Assembly: GCA_007116445.1 (NCBI GenBank)
Contig: SKIM01000337.1
Span: 1 to 12,126 of the forward strand
DNA from: Natronohydrobacter sp.
GTDB lineage: Bacteria; Pseudomonadota; Alphaproteobacteria; Rhodobacterales; Rhodobacteraceae
DNA: 12,126 nt
Reading direction: 5' to 3'
The notes beneath the pieces were generated by a model. It worked only from the letters and a program-made list of their open reading frames with translations. It did no database searches and was not told the DNA's origin. Positions 1 to 6,344 of this stretch are shown piece after piece (within the stretch, counting starts at the first letter, position 1; every line of letters starts with the position of its first letter). The translations under genes and the position numbers were made by a program.

Positions 1-36
1 CACCACATACTTCGGCTTGCGCCCTCTTTTCATCAT
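1..36 (-). CDS. IS630-like transposase, N-terminal 12 residues only (partial)
   Basis: Read on the minus strand from the ATG at 36, the sequence gives MMKRGRKPKYVV and runs off the window edge. A short basic stretch followed by K-Y-V-V is typical of the N-terminus of IS630-family (DDE) transposases, in which T-L-[ST]-x-E-E-R usually follows. A second ATG directly follows the first, and GGAG lies about seven bases upstream on the minus strand as a ribosome binding site. With so few residues the family assignment is recognition of a pattern, not proof. Confidence 0.5.
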   Translation of the reverse strand, partial: MMKRGRKPKYVV

Positions 37-115
37 CTCATCTCCGCAGAACGTTGATCCGTTTCGGAGAGATTCAGAAAAAATCAAAACTGTCAAATGA
101 AGCGAGGCACAGCAC
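1..115 (-). mobile_element. Terminal part of an IS630-like insertion sequence
   Basis: This stretch carries the start of a leftward transposase gene (ATG at 36) and about 80 bases between that start and the remains of tctA. IS630-family elements insert at TA dinucleotides. The only TA between the transposase start codon and the tctA homology is at 116-117, so the element most likely ends at 115 with TA as the target. The rest of the element lies left of the window, so the opposite end, the inverted repeat and the second TA cannot be seen. The family call rests on only 12 residues of transposase plus this TA argument. Confidence 0.55.
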
Positions 116-663
116 TAGTGCCGACAATGGCGCTTGGCATACCGGGCGATGCGATTACCGCAGTCATGCTGGCGACGCTCACGTTGCATGGCGTGACCCC
201 CGGCGTGCGCCTAATGACGGACAATCCGGTTTTGATGGCGGCGATCTTCTCGGGATTTTTCGTGATCAACTTGATGCTGTTGCCCTTGGGCATGTTGGTT
301 TCGCGGATGGCGGCCCCAATTCTGCGGATCAAGGAAGCCTATATGCTGGTCATGATTAGTCTGCTTTGCACGGTTGGTGTCTACTTTGTGCGTGGTAACC
401 CGTTTGATCTGCTAGTGATGGCAATTGCTGGCATTCTGGGGTTCATCCTGCGCCGACAAGGCTATCCCATGGCACCTTTGGTCATCGGCATGGTTCTTGG
501 GCCGACACTGGAGATCAGCTTACGCCAAGGACTGATCATCACCGACGGTAGCTTTTCGGCATTCTTTGTCGGCCACCCGATCGCCGCAGTCCTGACAGTC
601 GCCGCAATTGGGATGTTATCGCTCCCGCTGATCCGCATGTTCAAGACCAGAAAGACCGTATAA
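97..663 (+). pseudogene. Tripartite tricarboxylate transporter permease TctA, 5'-truncated
   Basis: TctA is the large membrane subunit (about 500 residues, 10-12 helices) of tripartite tricarboxylate transporters, which import carboxylates with a TctC binding protein and TctB. Only the C-terminal third is present: 188 codons from an ATG at 97. The motif A-L-V-P-T-M-A-L-G-I-P-G-D-A (residues 6-19) matches the conserved central TctA segment, and several hydrophobic helices follow. The frame is open only from 58 (stop TGA at 55-57), so the N-terminal half is absent. The first residues (M-K-R-G-T) probably come from the adjoining IS; the likely junction is the TA at 116-117. The product is unlikely to be functional. 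The 3' end is intact and its TAA lies 1 nt before the next gene, so the two were once in one operon. Confidence 0.75.
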
Positions 664-664
664 C

Positions 665-1474
665 ATGACGCCCGCCAGACGTCTGAGCACTGCCGGACTT
701 GGTGTGAATGTGCGTGTTGAAGGTGCCGGGCCGCCACTGCTTTTCCTAGGCGGTTCAAATTTTGATCTGTCCATCCGTGCGCCCGTGTTTGACAGCGAAT
801 TAAAGCGTCATTTTACCGTTGCCGCCGCCGATCCGCGCGGGCTGGGCCTTACTGATGCGCCAGATGGCGAATGGACCATGCAGGACTTTGCGCAAGATGC
901 CTTGCATCTGATGGACGCGCTGGGATGGACACAGGCCGATATACTTGGCGAAAGTTTTGGTGCAATGACGGCGTTGCATCTGGCCGCCTTGGCGCCAAAT
1001 CGGATCAACCGGATCGCGCTCTGCGCCGGAGCGGCAGGAGGCGCTGGCGGAAGCTCTTACCCCGTCCATGATTTTCTGCACATCCCAGATGCCGAGGAAC
1101 GGGCGCGCCGTGCGCTTGATATTCTGGACTGCCGCTTTGCCGACCGCATAACACGAGCGCCCGAGGAAGCGGCAGGAACCATTGCCGCGCGTGTGAAAAC
1201 GGAAGCTGAGTTTCTGTCGCGCCACAACAATATGCTTGGCTACCCTCGCCTGCTCGCAGCGCGTGCAAACCATAACGCTTGGCATCTGTTGCCCAGGATT
1301 CACGCGCAAACGCTCATCTTTGCCGGTCGTTACGATCGGCAAGCACCACCCGACCGCGCAGAGAACATCGCCCGCGCCATGCCAAATACGACGCTCCATA
1401 TTGTGGAAGGCGGTCACTCCATCTGTTTTGCTACGCCTGAACCGGTCGCGACGATCCTGAGGGTTTGGACCTGA
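665..1474 (+). CDS. Alpha/beta-fold hydrolase (PcaD-like)
   Basis: This 269-residue cytoplasmic serine hydrolase has the usual alpha/beta-hydrolase length and no signal peptide. Visible landmarks are the oxyanion-region G-G-S-N (29-32), D-P-R-G-L-G-L-T-D (56-64) after strand 4, the nucleophile elbow G-E-S-F-G with Ser97, a probable catalytic Asp224 in G-R-Y-D-R-Q-A-P, and His251 in E-G-G-H-S. The pattern resembles 3-oxoadipate enol-lactonases and carboxylesterases such as PcaD, but the substrate cannot be read from the sequence. The ATG lies 1 nt after the tctA stop, so the gene was probably the distal member of a carboxylate uptake operon. With tctA broken, its expression now depends on whatever promoter the IS or the remnant supplies. 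The triad is complete, so the enzyme itself looks intact. Confidence 0.82.
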   Translation: MTPARRLSTAGLGVNVRVEGAGPPLLFLGGSNFDLSIRAPVFDSELKRHFTVAAADPRGLGLTDAPDGEWTMQDFAQDALHLMDALGWTQADILGESFGAMTALHLAALAPNRINRIALCAGAAGGAGGSSYPVHDFLHIPDAEERARRALDILDCRFADRITRAPEEAAGTIAARVKTEAEFLSRHNNMLGYPRLLAARANHNAWHLLPRIHAQTLIFAGRYDRQAPPDRAENIARAMPNTTLHIVEGGHSICFATPEPVATILRVWT

Positions 1475-1480
1475 GGTTGG

Positions 1481-1533
1481 GCCATCATCTTTGACGGTCT
1501 GATCCCAGATCAAAAGTAAACCGCAATGATGGC
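1481..1533. terminator. Nested inverted repeats between convergent genes, possible bidirectional terminator
   Basis: The 82-base gap between the hydrolase and the convergent regulator gene holds outer arms GCCATCAT (1481-1488) and ATGATGGC (1526-1533), which are perfectly complementary. Inside them is a small hairpin, TGATC (1500-1504) and GATCA (1508-1512) around CCA. An alternative inner pairing is TTTGA (1490-1494) with TCAAA (1510-1514). There is no clear T tract on either side, so a classical intrinsic terminator is not shown; the position between convergent genes is the main argument. Confidence 0.3.
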
Positions 1534-1556
1534 TGGCACCAATGCGCACCCTGCCT

Positions 1557-2576
1557 CTAGCAGGTTTCACCTTCATGAAGCGTGAAGCCCAGATCAATGT
1601 GGTGCGGCTTCGTCGCATCCGAAGAGGTTGCATTCACATCCGCAAGGAACTGTCCGGCGCGATGCCCCATTTCATATCGTGGCGTTACGATCGTCGTTAG
1701 CTGGATGGGGAGCGCATCCAAGAACGGAAGCCCGTTGAAACCCGCGACAGCAATTTCGTCAGGGATGGAAATCCCGTTGGCAAGGCAATGCATTATACCG
1801 CCGCTCGCAAGATCATCGTTCGAATAGTAGATTGCATCGGGCCGGTCCGGGCGCGACAGGATGTCAGAGGTCATCTTGCGGCCCTCAACCATTGAAGACG
1901 GTTCCGAACTAATATGTTCGGACACTAAAGTTGCACCAGCTTCGCGCAAGACTTGCCGAAACCCGTCTAGCCGTTTGGCCGCGCGCAAATCCCGCCCGTC
2001 CTGACTTCCGGCATAGACGAAGCGCCGATGACCATTTGCCAACATATACTTTGCCGTTTCTTGACCGGCCGCGCGTTGCGACATGCCGAATGCCACCGAT
2101 ATCGGCGTACCATCAATGTCCATAATCTCAGCAACCCGCACGCTGGACGCGGAAATGGCCCGCCGCGTCGCCTGTGAATGTTCGAGGCCCGCCAAAACGA
2201 TACCCGATGGCCGCCAAGACAGAAGATCGCGAACCAATGCTTCTTCCTTGTCTTCGGAATATTCCGTGACCCCAAAAACCGGACGGAATCCTTTTTGTGT
2301 CAACGCGTCGGTTATGCCACTGAGAACATCAGTAAAAACAGAGTTGCCCAGCGTTGGAAGAACAACTGCAATCAGCGGCGTCTGTTCGGATCGCAAACTT
2401 CGCGCCAACCGATTCTGAACATATCCGATTTCCTGCGCCGCAGTTTCCACGCGGCTGCGGACTTCTTTGGAAATATATCCTTTTCCATTCATCACCCGCG
2501 AGACAGTCATCTGGCTTACGCCTGCGCGGTCGGCCACATCATCCATAGTAGGGCGTACGCTCTTTCGGTCATTCAC
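1557..2576 (-). CDS. LacI-family transcriptional regulator
   Basis: This is a LacI/GalR-type repressor of about 339 residues from the GTG at 2576. The N-terminal helix-turn-helix is in T-M-D-D-V-A-D-R-A-G-V-S-Q-M-T-V-S-R-V-M-N, and the hinge helix reads N-R-L-A-R-S-L-R-S with the minor-groove-inserting leucine. A periplasmic-binding-protein-like effector domain follows (P-L-I-A-V-V-L-P onward, ending H-E-G-E-T-C). Start choice: the frame extends upstream to a GTG at 2624, but that codon has no ribosome binding site and sits almost against the operators. The GTG at 2576 has G-G-A-C-G-G-A about eight bases upstream and leaves the usual short leader before the helix-turn-helix. An ATG at 2546 is a third option. 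The gene is divergent from the transport operon, so it probably represses that operon and its own transcription. The inducer is likely the imported acid sugar, its lactone or a pathway intermediate. Confidence 0.88.
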   Translation of the reverse strand: MNDRKSVRPTMDDVADRAGVSQMTVSRVMNGKGYISKEVRSRVETAAQEIGYVQNRLARSLRSEQTPLIAVVLPTLGNSVFTDVLSGITDALTQKGFRPVFGVTEYSEDKEEALVRDLLSWRPSGIVLAGLEHSQATRRAISASSVRVAEIMDIDGTPISVAFGMSQRAAGQETAKYMLANGHRRFVYAGSQDGRDLRAAKRLDGFRQVLREAGATLVSEHISSEPSSMVEGRKMTSDILSRPDRPDAIYYSNDDLASGGIMHCLANGISIPDEIAVAGFNGLPFLDALPIQLTTIVTPRYEMGHRAGQFLADVNATSSDATKPHHIDLGFTLHEGETC

Positions 2577-2624
2577 TGGTGTGTTCCGTCCATGAGGAAT
2601 TTCGCGCTCTGTTCGTCGAATCAC

Positions 2625-2654
2625 TTGACTTATGTTTACGTAACCACATTAAAT
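2625..2654 (+). promoter_or_regulatory. Predicted sigma70 promoter of the transport/catabolic operon
   Basis: TTGACT at 2625-2630 matches the -35 consensus in five of six bases. TTAAAT at 2649-2654, 18 bases further on, matches four of six bases of the -10 consensus. Transcription would start near 2660-2662, giving a leader of about 45 bases before the binding-protein ATG. The spacer coincides exactly with the first operator. The call is from sequence pattern only. Confidence 0.55.
2631..2648. promoter_or_regulatory. LacI-type operator O1 (imperfect palindrome, central CG)
   Basis: The left arm TATGTTTA (2631-2638), central CG, and right arm TAACCACA (2641-2648) form an imperfect palindrome in which six of eight arm positions are complementary. 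The core GTTTACGTAA with a central CG is characteristic of LacI/GalR-family sites. It fills the space between the -35 and -10 elements, so occupancy should block RNA polymerase. Confidence 0.6.
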
Positions 2655-2661
2655 ACCACCA

Positions 2662-2679
2662 TATGTTTACCTAAACATA
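2662..2679. promoter_or_regulatory. LacI-type operator O2 (perfect 8-bp arms)
   Basis: TATGTTTA (2662-2669) and TAAACATA (2672-2679) are perfect inverted arms around a CC centre. The left arm is identical to that of O1, and the two centres are 31 bp apart, about three helical turns. The site overlaps the expected transcription start of the downstream operon. The shared arm sequence next to a LacI-family gene makes it the probable binding site of that regulator. Confidence 0.65.
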
Positions 2680-2693
2680 AACAATGACCATCT

Positions 2694-2700
2694 GGGAGGA
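2694..2700 (+). promoter_or_regulatory. Strong ribosome binding site of the binding-protein gene
   Basis: GGGAGGA ends six bases before the ATG at 2707. It is the strongest Shine-Dalgarno sequence noticed in the window, in keeping with the high amounts of binding protein that ABC importers need. Confidence 0.8.
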
Positions 2701-2706
2701 TACTAA

Positions 2707-3786
2707 ATGAGAAAACTGCTTTTAGGGACTGCACTCGCTGCGATCACGGGAACCGGCGCTTTCGCCGAAACCTACCGGTCGGAGTGTTTTGCCCCCGCGC
2801 CGGGAACAAGGACCATCCAAGGGGTGGCCAAAGACGGCCCCTACAAGATCGCCTTCGTGAACGGCTTTGCAGGCAACGATTGGCGGATTGCCGCAATTCA
2901 GGCGTCAAAAGCTTGGGCAGCGCGTCCTGAAAATGCCGCCAATATCGAGGAATTCACAGTTGTTTCGGTCGGCAACGACAGTGCTGCACAAATCTCGGCC
3001 ATCGATAACTTCATCGCTGCCGGTTACGACGCAATCACCTTCATTGCCGTAAACCCAAGCGCATTTGAGCCCGTCATTCGCCGCGCGGAGCGGGCCGGAA
3101 CGGTACTTGTGCCCTTCGACAACGTTCTGGACACCGACAAGATCGTTCAGGTCAACGAAAGTCAATTCGAACTGGGTCGCCTGAAAGCGCAGGCCGTGAT
3201 GGACGAGCTTGGTGGAACCGCCAGCAAAATTCTGATGGTAAATGGCCTTCCGGGGAACGCAACCGATCGTGATCGCCGCCTTGGCATGATGAGCGTCCTG
3301 GAGGTTGTTGAAGGATTGGAAATCGTCGAAGTCGTCGGCAACTGGGACACCGGCACCAGCCAAAAAGTCGTCGCCGATGCGCTGGCGACCCATGGCCAGT
3401 TTGACGCTGTTGTGTCACAGCACGGCTCCGCAGGCACGATCAATGCGATGCAAGCTGCCGGACACCCTATCGTTCCGATGGGCGTTGATGGTGAAAACGG
3501 TGTGCGGATGCTGATGGACGAATTGGACATTCCGGGAATTTCTGCGGCGCAGGCCCCTGCGATGTCAGCAATTGCATTGGAAGCTGCCGTTGCACTGCTG
3601 CAAGGCAATGCACTGCCACAGACGATCTTCCTGCCCATTCCGCAGGTAAATGCGGCCGACCTTGAAGCAGGCGTTAACTATTTCCCCGAGTTGCCACAGT
3701 CGTTCAACACCGGCACGGGTTTCCCCGACTGCTTCGCGCCCTTCACACCTGAAGAGTTGCTGGGCCAAAGCGCCGACAACACCTAA
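2707..3786 (+). CDS. Periplasmic sugar-binding protein of an RbsB-like ABC importer
   Basis: This is the solute receptor of a ribose/CUT2-type ABC importer, 359 residues as made. A Sec signal peptide (M-R-K-L-L-L-G-T-A-L, hydrophobic to about 18) ends at A-F-A, so cleavage is expected after residue 20. The type I periplasmic-binding fold follows: strand K-I-A-F-V-N-G-F (47-54), D-A-I-T-F-I-A-V-N-P-S, V-L-V-P-F-D-N, K-I-L-M-V-N-G-L-P-G-N, then M-G-V-D-G-E-N-G in the second lobe. The protein contains exactly two cysteines, Cys27 near the mature N-terminus and Cys342 near the C-terminus, both in C-F-A-P, so a disulfide tying the termini is likely. It is the first gene of the operon, behind two operators and a strong ribosome binding site. 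The ligand is not readable; the downstream enzymes point to a four-carbon acid sugar or its lactone. Confidence 0.9.
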   Translation: MRKLLLGTALAAITGTGAFAETYRSECFAPAPGTRTIQGVAKDGPYKIAFVNGFAGNDWRIAAIQASKAWAARPENAANIEEFTVVSVGNDSAAQISAIDNFIAAGYDAITFIAVNPSAFEPVIRRAERAGTVLVPFDNVLDTDKIVQVNESQFELGRLKAQAVMDELGGTASKILMVNGLPGNATDRDRRLGMMSVLEVVEGLEIVEVVGNWDTGTSQKVVADALATHGQFDAVVSQHGSAGTINAMQAAGHPIVPMGVDGENGVRMLMDELDIPGISAAQAPAMSAIALEAAVALLQGNALPQTIFLPIPQVNAADLEAGVNYFPELPQSFNTGTGFPDCFAPFTPEELLGQSADNT

Positions 3787-3800
3787 CCTGATGTCAGGTT
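3785..3800 (+). other. Small hairpin just after the binding-protein stop codon
   Basis: AACCTGA (3785-3791) and TCAGGTT (3794-3800) are perfect inverted arms with only two bases between them; in RNA the loop would open to four bases. It starts inside the stop codon and lies directly before a larger hairpin. The likely role is RNA processing or stability, not termination. Confidence 0.4.
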
Positions 3801-3801
3801 T

Positions 3802-3827
3802 CCCGGCGGCTGTCATTCGTCGCCGGG
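3802..3827 (+). other. GC-rich intergenic hairpin between binding protein and ATPase genes
   Basis: CCCGGCGGC (3802-3810) pairs with GTCGCCGGG (3819-3827) to give a nine-pair RNA stem with one G-U wobble and an eight-base loop. No run of T follows. A stem without a T tract between a binding-protein gene and its ATPase gene is a familiar arrangement: it protects the upstream message from 3' exonucleases or partly terminates, so that binding protein is made in excess. It is the only sizeable gap (70 bases) within the operon. Confidence 0.6.
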
Positions 3828-3856
3828 TCAATGACTGAATTGGTGGACTGATCCTT

Positions 3857-5386
3857 ATGCCCAAATCTGAAAAAGCGATTGTGCGCCTGTGTGGCGTATC
3901 GAAAACCTACGGCGCGACCAAGGCTTTGACTGACGTGGATTTTGCCTGCTTTGGTGGCGAAATTCACGCCATTCTGGGTGAAAACGGTGCCGGAAAGTCC
4001 ACTTTGATGAAGCTTGTGTCCGGCGTTATCCAGCCCACCGCCGGATGTATCGAGATCGACGGATCAGAGACACAGCTTGCCGGACCTGCAGCCGCGATTT
4101 CGCGCGGATTGATCTGCATGTTTCAGGAACTTTCGCTGGTACCGGATTTGACTGTGCGGGAAAATCTGATGCTGGGCGCACCGGGCACTAGCCTGGGCCG
4201 GTTGGACGGAAATATTGTTGCGCGGGCGCAGGATATTCTGGCAAAGATCGACGGCGCGGAAATTCGCATGAAGACGCGGGTCTACGATTTGTCTCTAGCC
4301 GAACGTCAACAGGTCGAAATTGCCAAGGCGCTATCGCGCAACCCGCGGCTTTTGATCCTTGACGAAGCAACGTCAGCCCTTAACGCATCAGTTGTTCAAA
4401 AGGTCTTTCACCTGATCCGGGCCGAACGTGACCGCGGCGTAGGTGTGCTTTTCATCTCGCACAGGTTTCACGAAATCGAAGCCCTTGCAGATAGCATTTC
4501 TATTTTTCGTAACGGCACCCATGTCGAGACATTTGACAATGGGGCGTATGACTACGGCGCGATCATCAGCAAGATGGTTGGCCAAAGAATTGACGACCTT
4601 TTCCCGCCAAAACGTGAGCCGGATCCGAATGCCGCAGAAGTCCTGAGCCTTGACGGGTTTGGCTGGGAAGATACCCTGCATGACGTGTCGATCGTTTTGC
4701 GCAAGGGCCAGATTACAGGGCTAGGCGGACTGGACGGGCAAGGCCAAGGCGATGTTCTGCAGGGCCTTTTTGGCCTGCTCAAAGGTACACGCGGGCAATG
4801 CATCATGGGCGGCGAACCCGTCTCGATCAGGCATCCTAAAATGGCGAAATCACCGGCGCTTAGTATCGCATTGATCCCCGAAGACCGTAAGACAGAAGGC
4901 CTGATCCTAGATCAAAGCATCGCGCGTAATCTGGAACTGGCGGCTCTTGGCATGAATACGATCGACGCGACCGATCCCGCGATCTACCAGCCGTTCCTTG
5001 ATGCTCTTGAGCTGAAATGTGACAGCTTGGATCAGCCCGTTTCGCAGCTGTCAGGTGGCAACCAACAAAAGGTAGCTTTGACCAAGTGGCTAGCGCTTGG
5101 GCCACGTTGCATGCTTTTGGCCGACCCCACCCGCGGGATCGATGTCAAAACGAAGACGCAGATTTACGCATTACTTCGTCGTCTGGCCGACAGCGGCGTG
5201 GCGATCCTGCTACTGTCCACCGACTACGAAGAGCTGATCCATCTGTGCGACGAAACCCACATTTTCTATAACGGTCGCATCACACGGCAACTGGCCGGCG
5301 CCAATATCACGGCTGAGAATATCATCGCAGCGTCATTGAACATACCATCTAAAGAGCCGGCAACCAGAGGCAGCGTGCATGCGTGA
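3857..5386 (+). CDS. Sugar ABC transporter ATP-binding protein, RbsA-like double ATPase
   Basis: This 509-residue protein has two fused nucleotide-binding domains, as in RbsA/MglA/XylG. Domain 1 is complete: Walker A G-E-N-G-A-G-K-S-T (41-49), Q-loop Gln90, signature L-S-L-A-E (145-149), Walker B L-L-I-L-D-E (165-170) and H-loop His202. Domain 2 is degenerate: its P-loop region G-G-L-D-G-Q-G-Q-G (290-298) lacks Gly-Lys-Ser/Thr, Walker B reads L-L-A-D-P-T-R-G-I-D with Ala where the Mg-binding Asp would be, and the H-loop position reads L-S-T-D. The signature L-S-G-G-N-Q-Q (398-404) is intact, so it can complete the catalytic site of domain 1 across the interface. Such asymmetry is known in this transporter class. 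The ATG at 3857 follows GGTGG at 3842-3846. The last 8 bases overlap the first permease gene. Confidence 0.93.
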   Translation: MPKSEKAIVRLCGVSKTYGATKALTDVDFACFGGEIHAILGENGAGKSTLMKLVSGVIQPTAGCIEIDGSETQLAGPAAAISRGLICMFQELSLVPDLTVRENLMLGAPGTSLGRLDGNIVARAQDILAKIDGAEIRMKTRVYDLSLAERQQVEIAKALSRNPRLLILDEATSALNASVVQKVFHLIRAERDRGVGVLFISHRFHEIEALADSISIFRNGTHVETFDNGAYDYGAIISKMVGQRIDDLFPPKREPDPNAAEVLSLDGFGWEDTLHDVSIVLRKGQITGLGGLDGQGQGDVLQGLFGLLKGTRGQCIMGGEPVSIRHPKMAKSPALSIALIPEDRKTEGLILDQSIARNLELAALGMNTIDATDPAIYQPFLDALELKCDSLDQPVSQLSGGNQQKVALTKWLALGPRCMLLADPTRGIDVKTKTQIYALLRRLADSGVAILLLSTDYEELIHLCDETHIFYNGRITRQLAGANITAENIIAASLNIPSKEPATRGSVHA

Positions 5387-6344
5387 TTTTTTGCGCTCCA
5401 ATAAGCGCGAAGCCAGCGCCTTTGTGGTGCTTGCAGGCTTGCTGTCGCTCTATCTGTGGAGCCACCCGATTGGTCCAACAACCTATGTCATGACAATTTG
5501 GGCCAACCAATGCCTCATCCTTGCTTTGGCCGCCATGGCGCAGTTCTTTGCAGTCATCGTGCGCGGCATTGATCTGTCAGTTGGGGCCGTGATGGCGCTG
5601 ACCAACTGTATTGCATCATATATGGTGATCGGTTCAGGGATCGAAATGGCCTTCGGTGTCGTCGTGGTTATAGCGGCCGGTATCGGCTGCGGTTTGCTCA
5701 ACGGTCTTTTGGTCGTCTACGGGCGCATTCAGCCAATTGTTGCAACGCTTGCGACGGCGTCGCTGTTTGTGGGGCTTGCGTTGCTGCTGCGACCAACGCC
5801 GGGCGGGCAGATTGACTATGATCTGGCGGACGCGATGACGCTGGATGTTCTGGGCATGCCGACGGCCTTGATCATGACTGCAGCAATCATCCTGCTGATC
5901 TGGGTACCGCTGCGCCGCACGGGATTGGGTCTGGGGCTTTATGCGGTCGGATCATCAGAGCAAGCAGCTTTCCAGTCAGGAATGCCGGTTGCAAAAATCA
6001 AGCTGGCTTCATTTGCGATGGGCGGATTTTTTGCGGGATTGGCCGGGCTTTACTTCAGCTTTGTCACGACAACCGGAGATGCCGGGATCGGGCCAAACTT
6101 CACCCTTAACTCGATCGCGGCGGTGGTTCTGGGCGGCGTGGCGTTGCGTGGCGGGATCGGTACCCTGACAGGGGCGATTGCCGGTGCCTTCATCCTTAAA
6201 ACGATTGGCGCATTGATGTTCTTCTCTGGCTTGCCTCCTCTGGCGCAGCCCTTCATCGAAGGACTTATCCTTGCGGGGGCAATTGCTATCGGAGGTGCCG
6301 ACATCCTGCGTATCAAGAACCGGCTGGAGGCGTTCGGACGATGA
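5379..6344 (+). CDS. Sugar ABC transporter permease 1, RbsC-like
   Basis: An inner-membrane permease of 321 residues in the BPD_transp_2 (RbsC/XylH) family. It shows the family hallmark V-R-G-I-D-L-S-V-G-A-V-M-A-L after the second hydrophobic stretch, and the C-terminal V-V-L-G-G-V-A-L-R-G-G-I-G-T-L-T-G cytoplasmic loop that contacts the ATPase. Hydrophobic segments cover most of the chain, as expected for 8-10 helices. The ATG at 5379 overlaps the ATPase gene by 8 nt, so translation is probably coupled. It differs clearly from the next gene, so the membrane channel is expected to be a heterodimer. Confidence 0.92.
   Translation: MRDFLRSNKREASAFVVLAGLLSLYLWSHPIGPTTYVMTIWANQCLILALAAMAQFFAVIVRGIDLSVGAVMALTNCIASYMVIGSGIEMAFGVVVVIAAGIGCGLLNGLLVVYGRIQPIVATLATASLFVGLALLLRPTPGGQIDYDLADAMTLDVLGMPTALIMTAAIILLIWVPLRRTGLGLGLYAVGSSEQAAFQSGMPVAKIKLASFAMGGFFAGLAGLYFSFVTTTGDAGIGPNFTLNSIAAVVLGGVALRGGIGTLTGAIAGAFILKTIGALMFFSGLPPLAQPFIEGLILAGAIAIGGADILRIKNRLEAFGR

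Noticed and set aside
800..1633. A 277-residue minus-strand open frame opposite the hydrolase and into the regulator 3' end
   Set aside because: Composition is unlike a real protein (rich in R, H, C), there is no recognisable domain, and the plus-strand hydrolase with a complete triad occupies the same bases.
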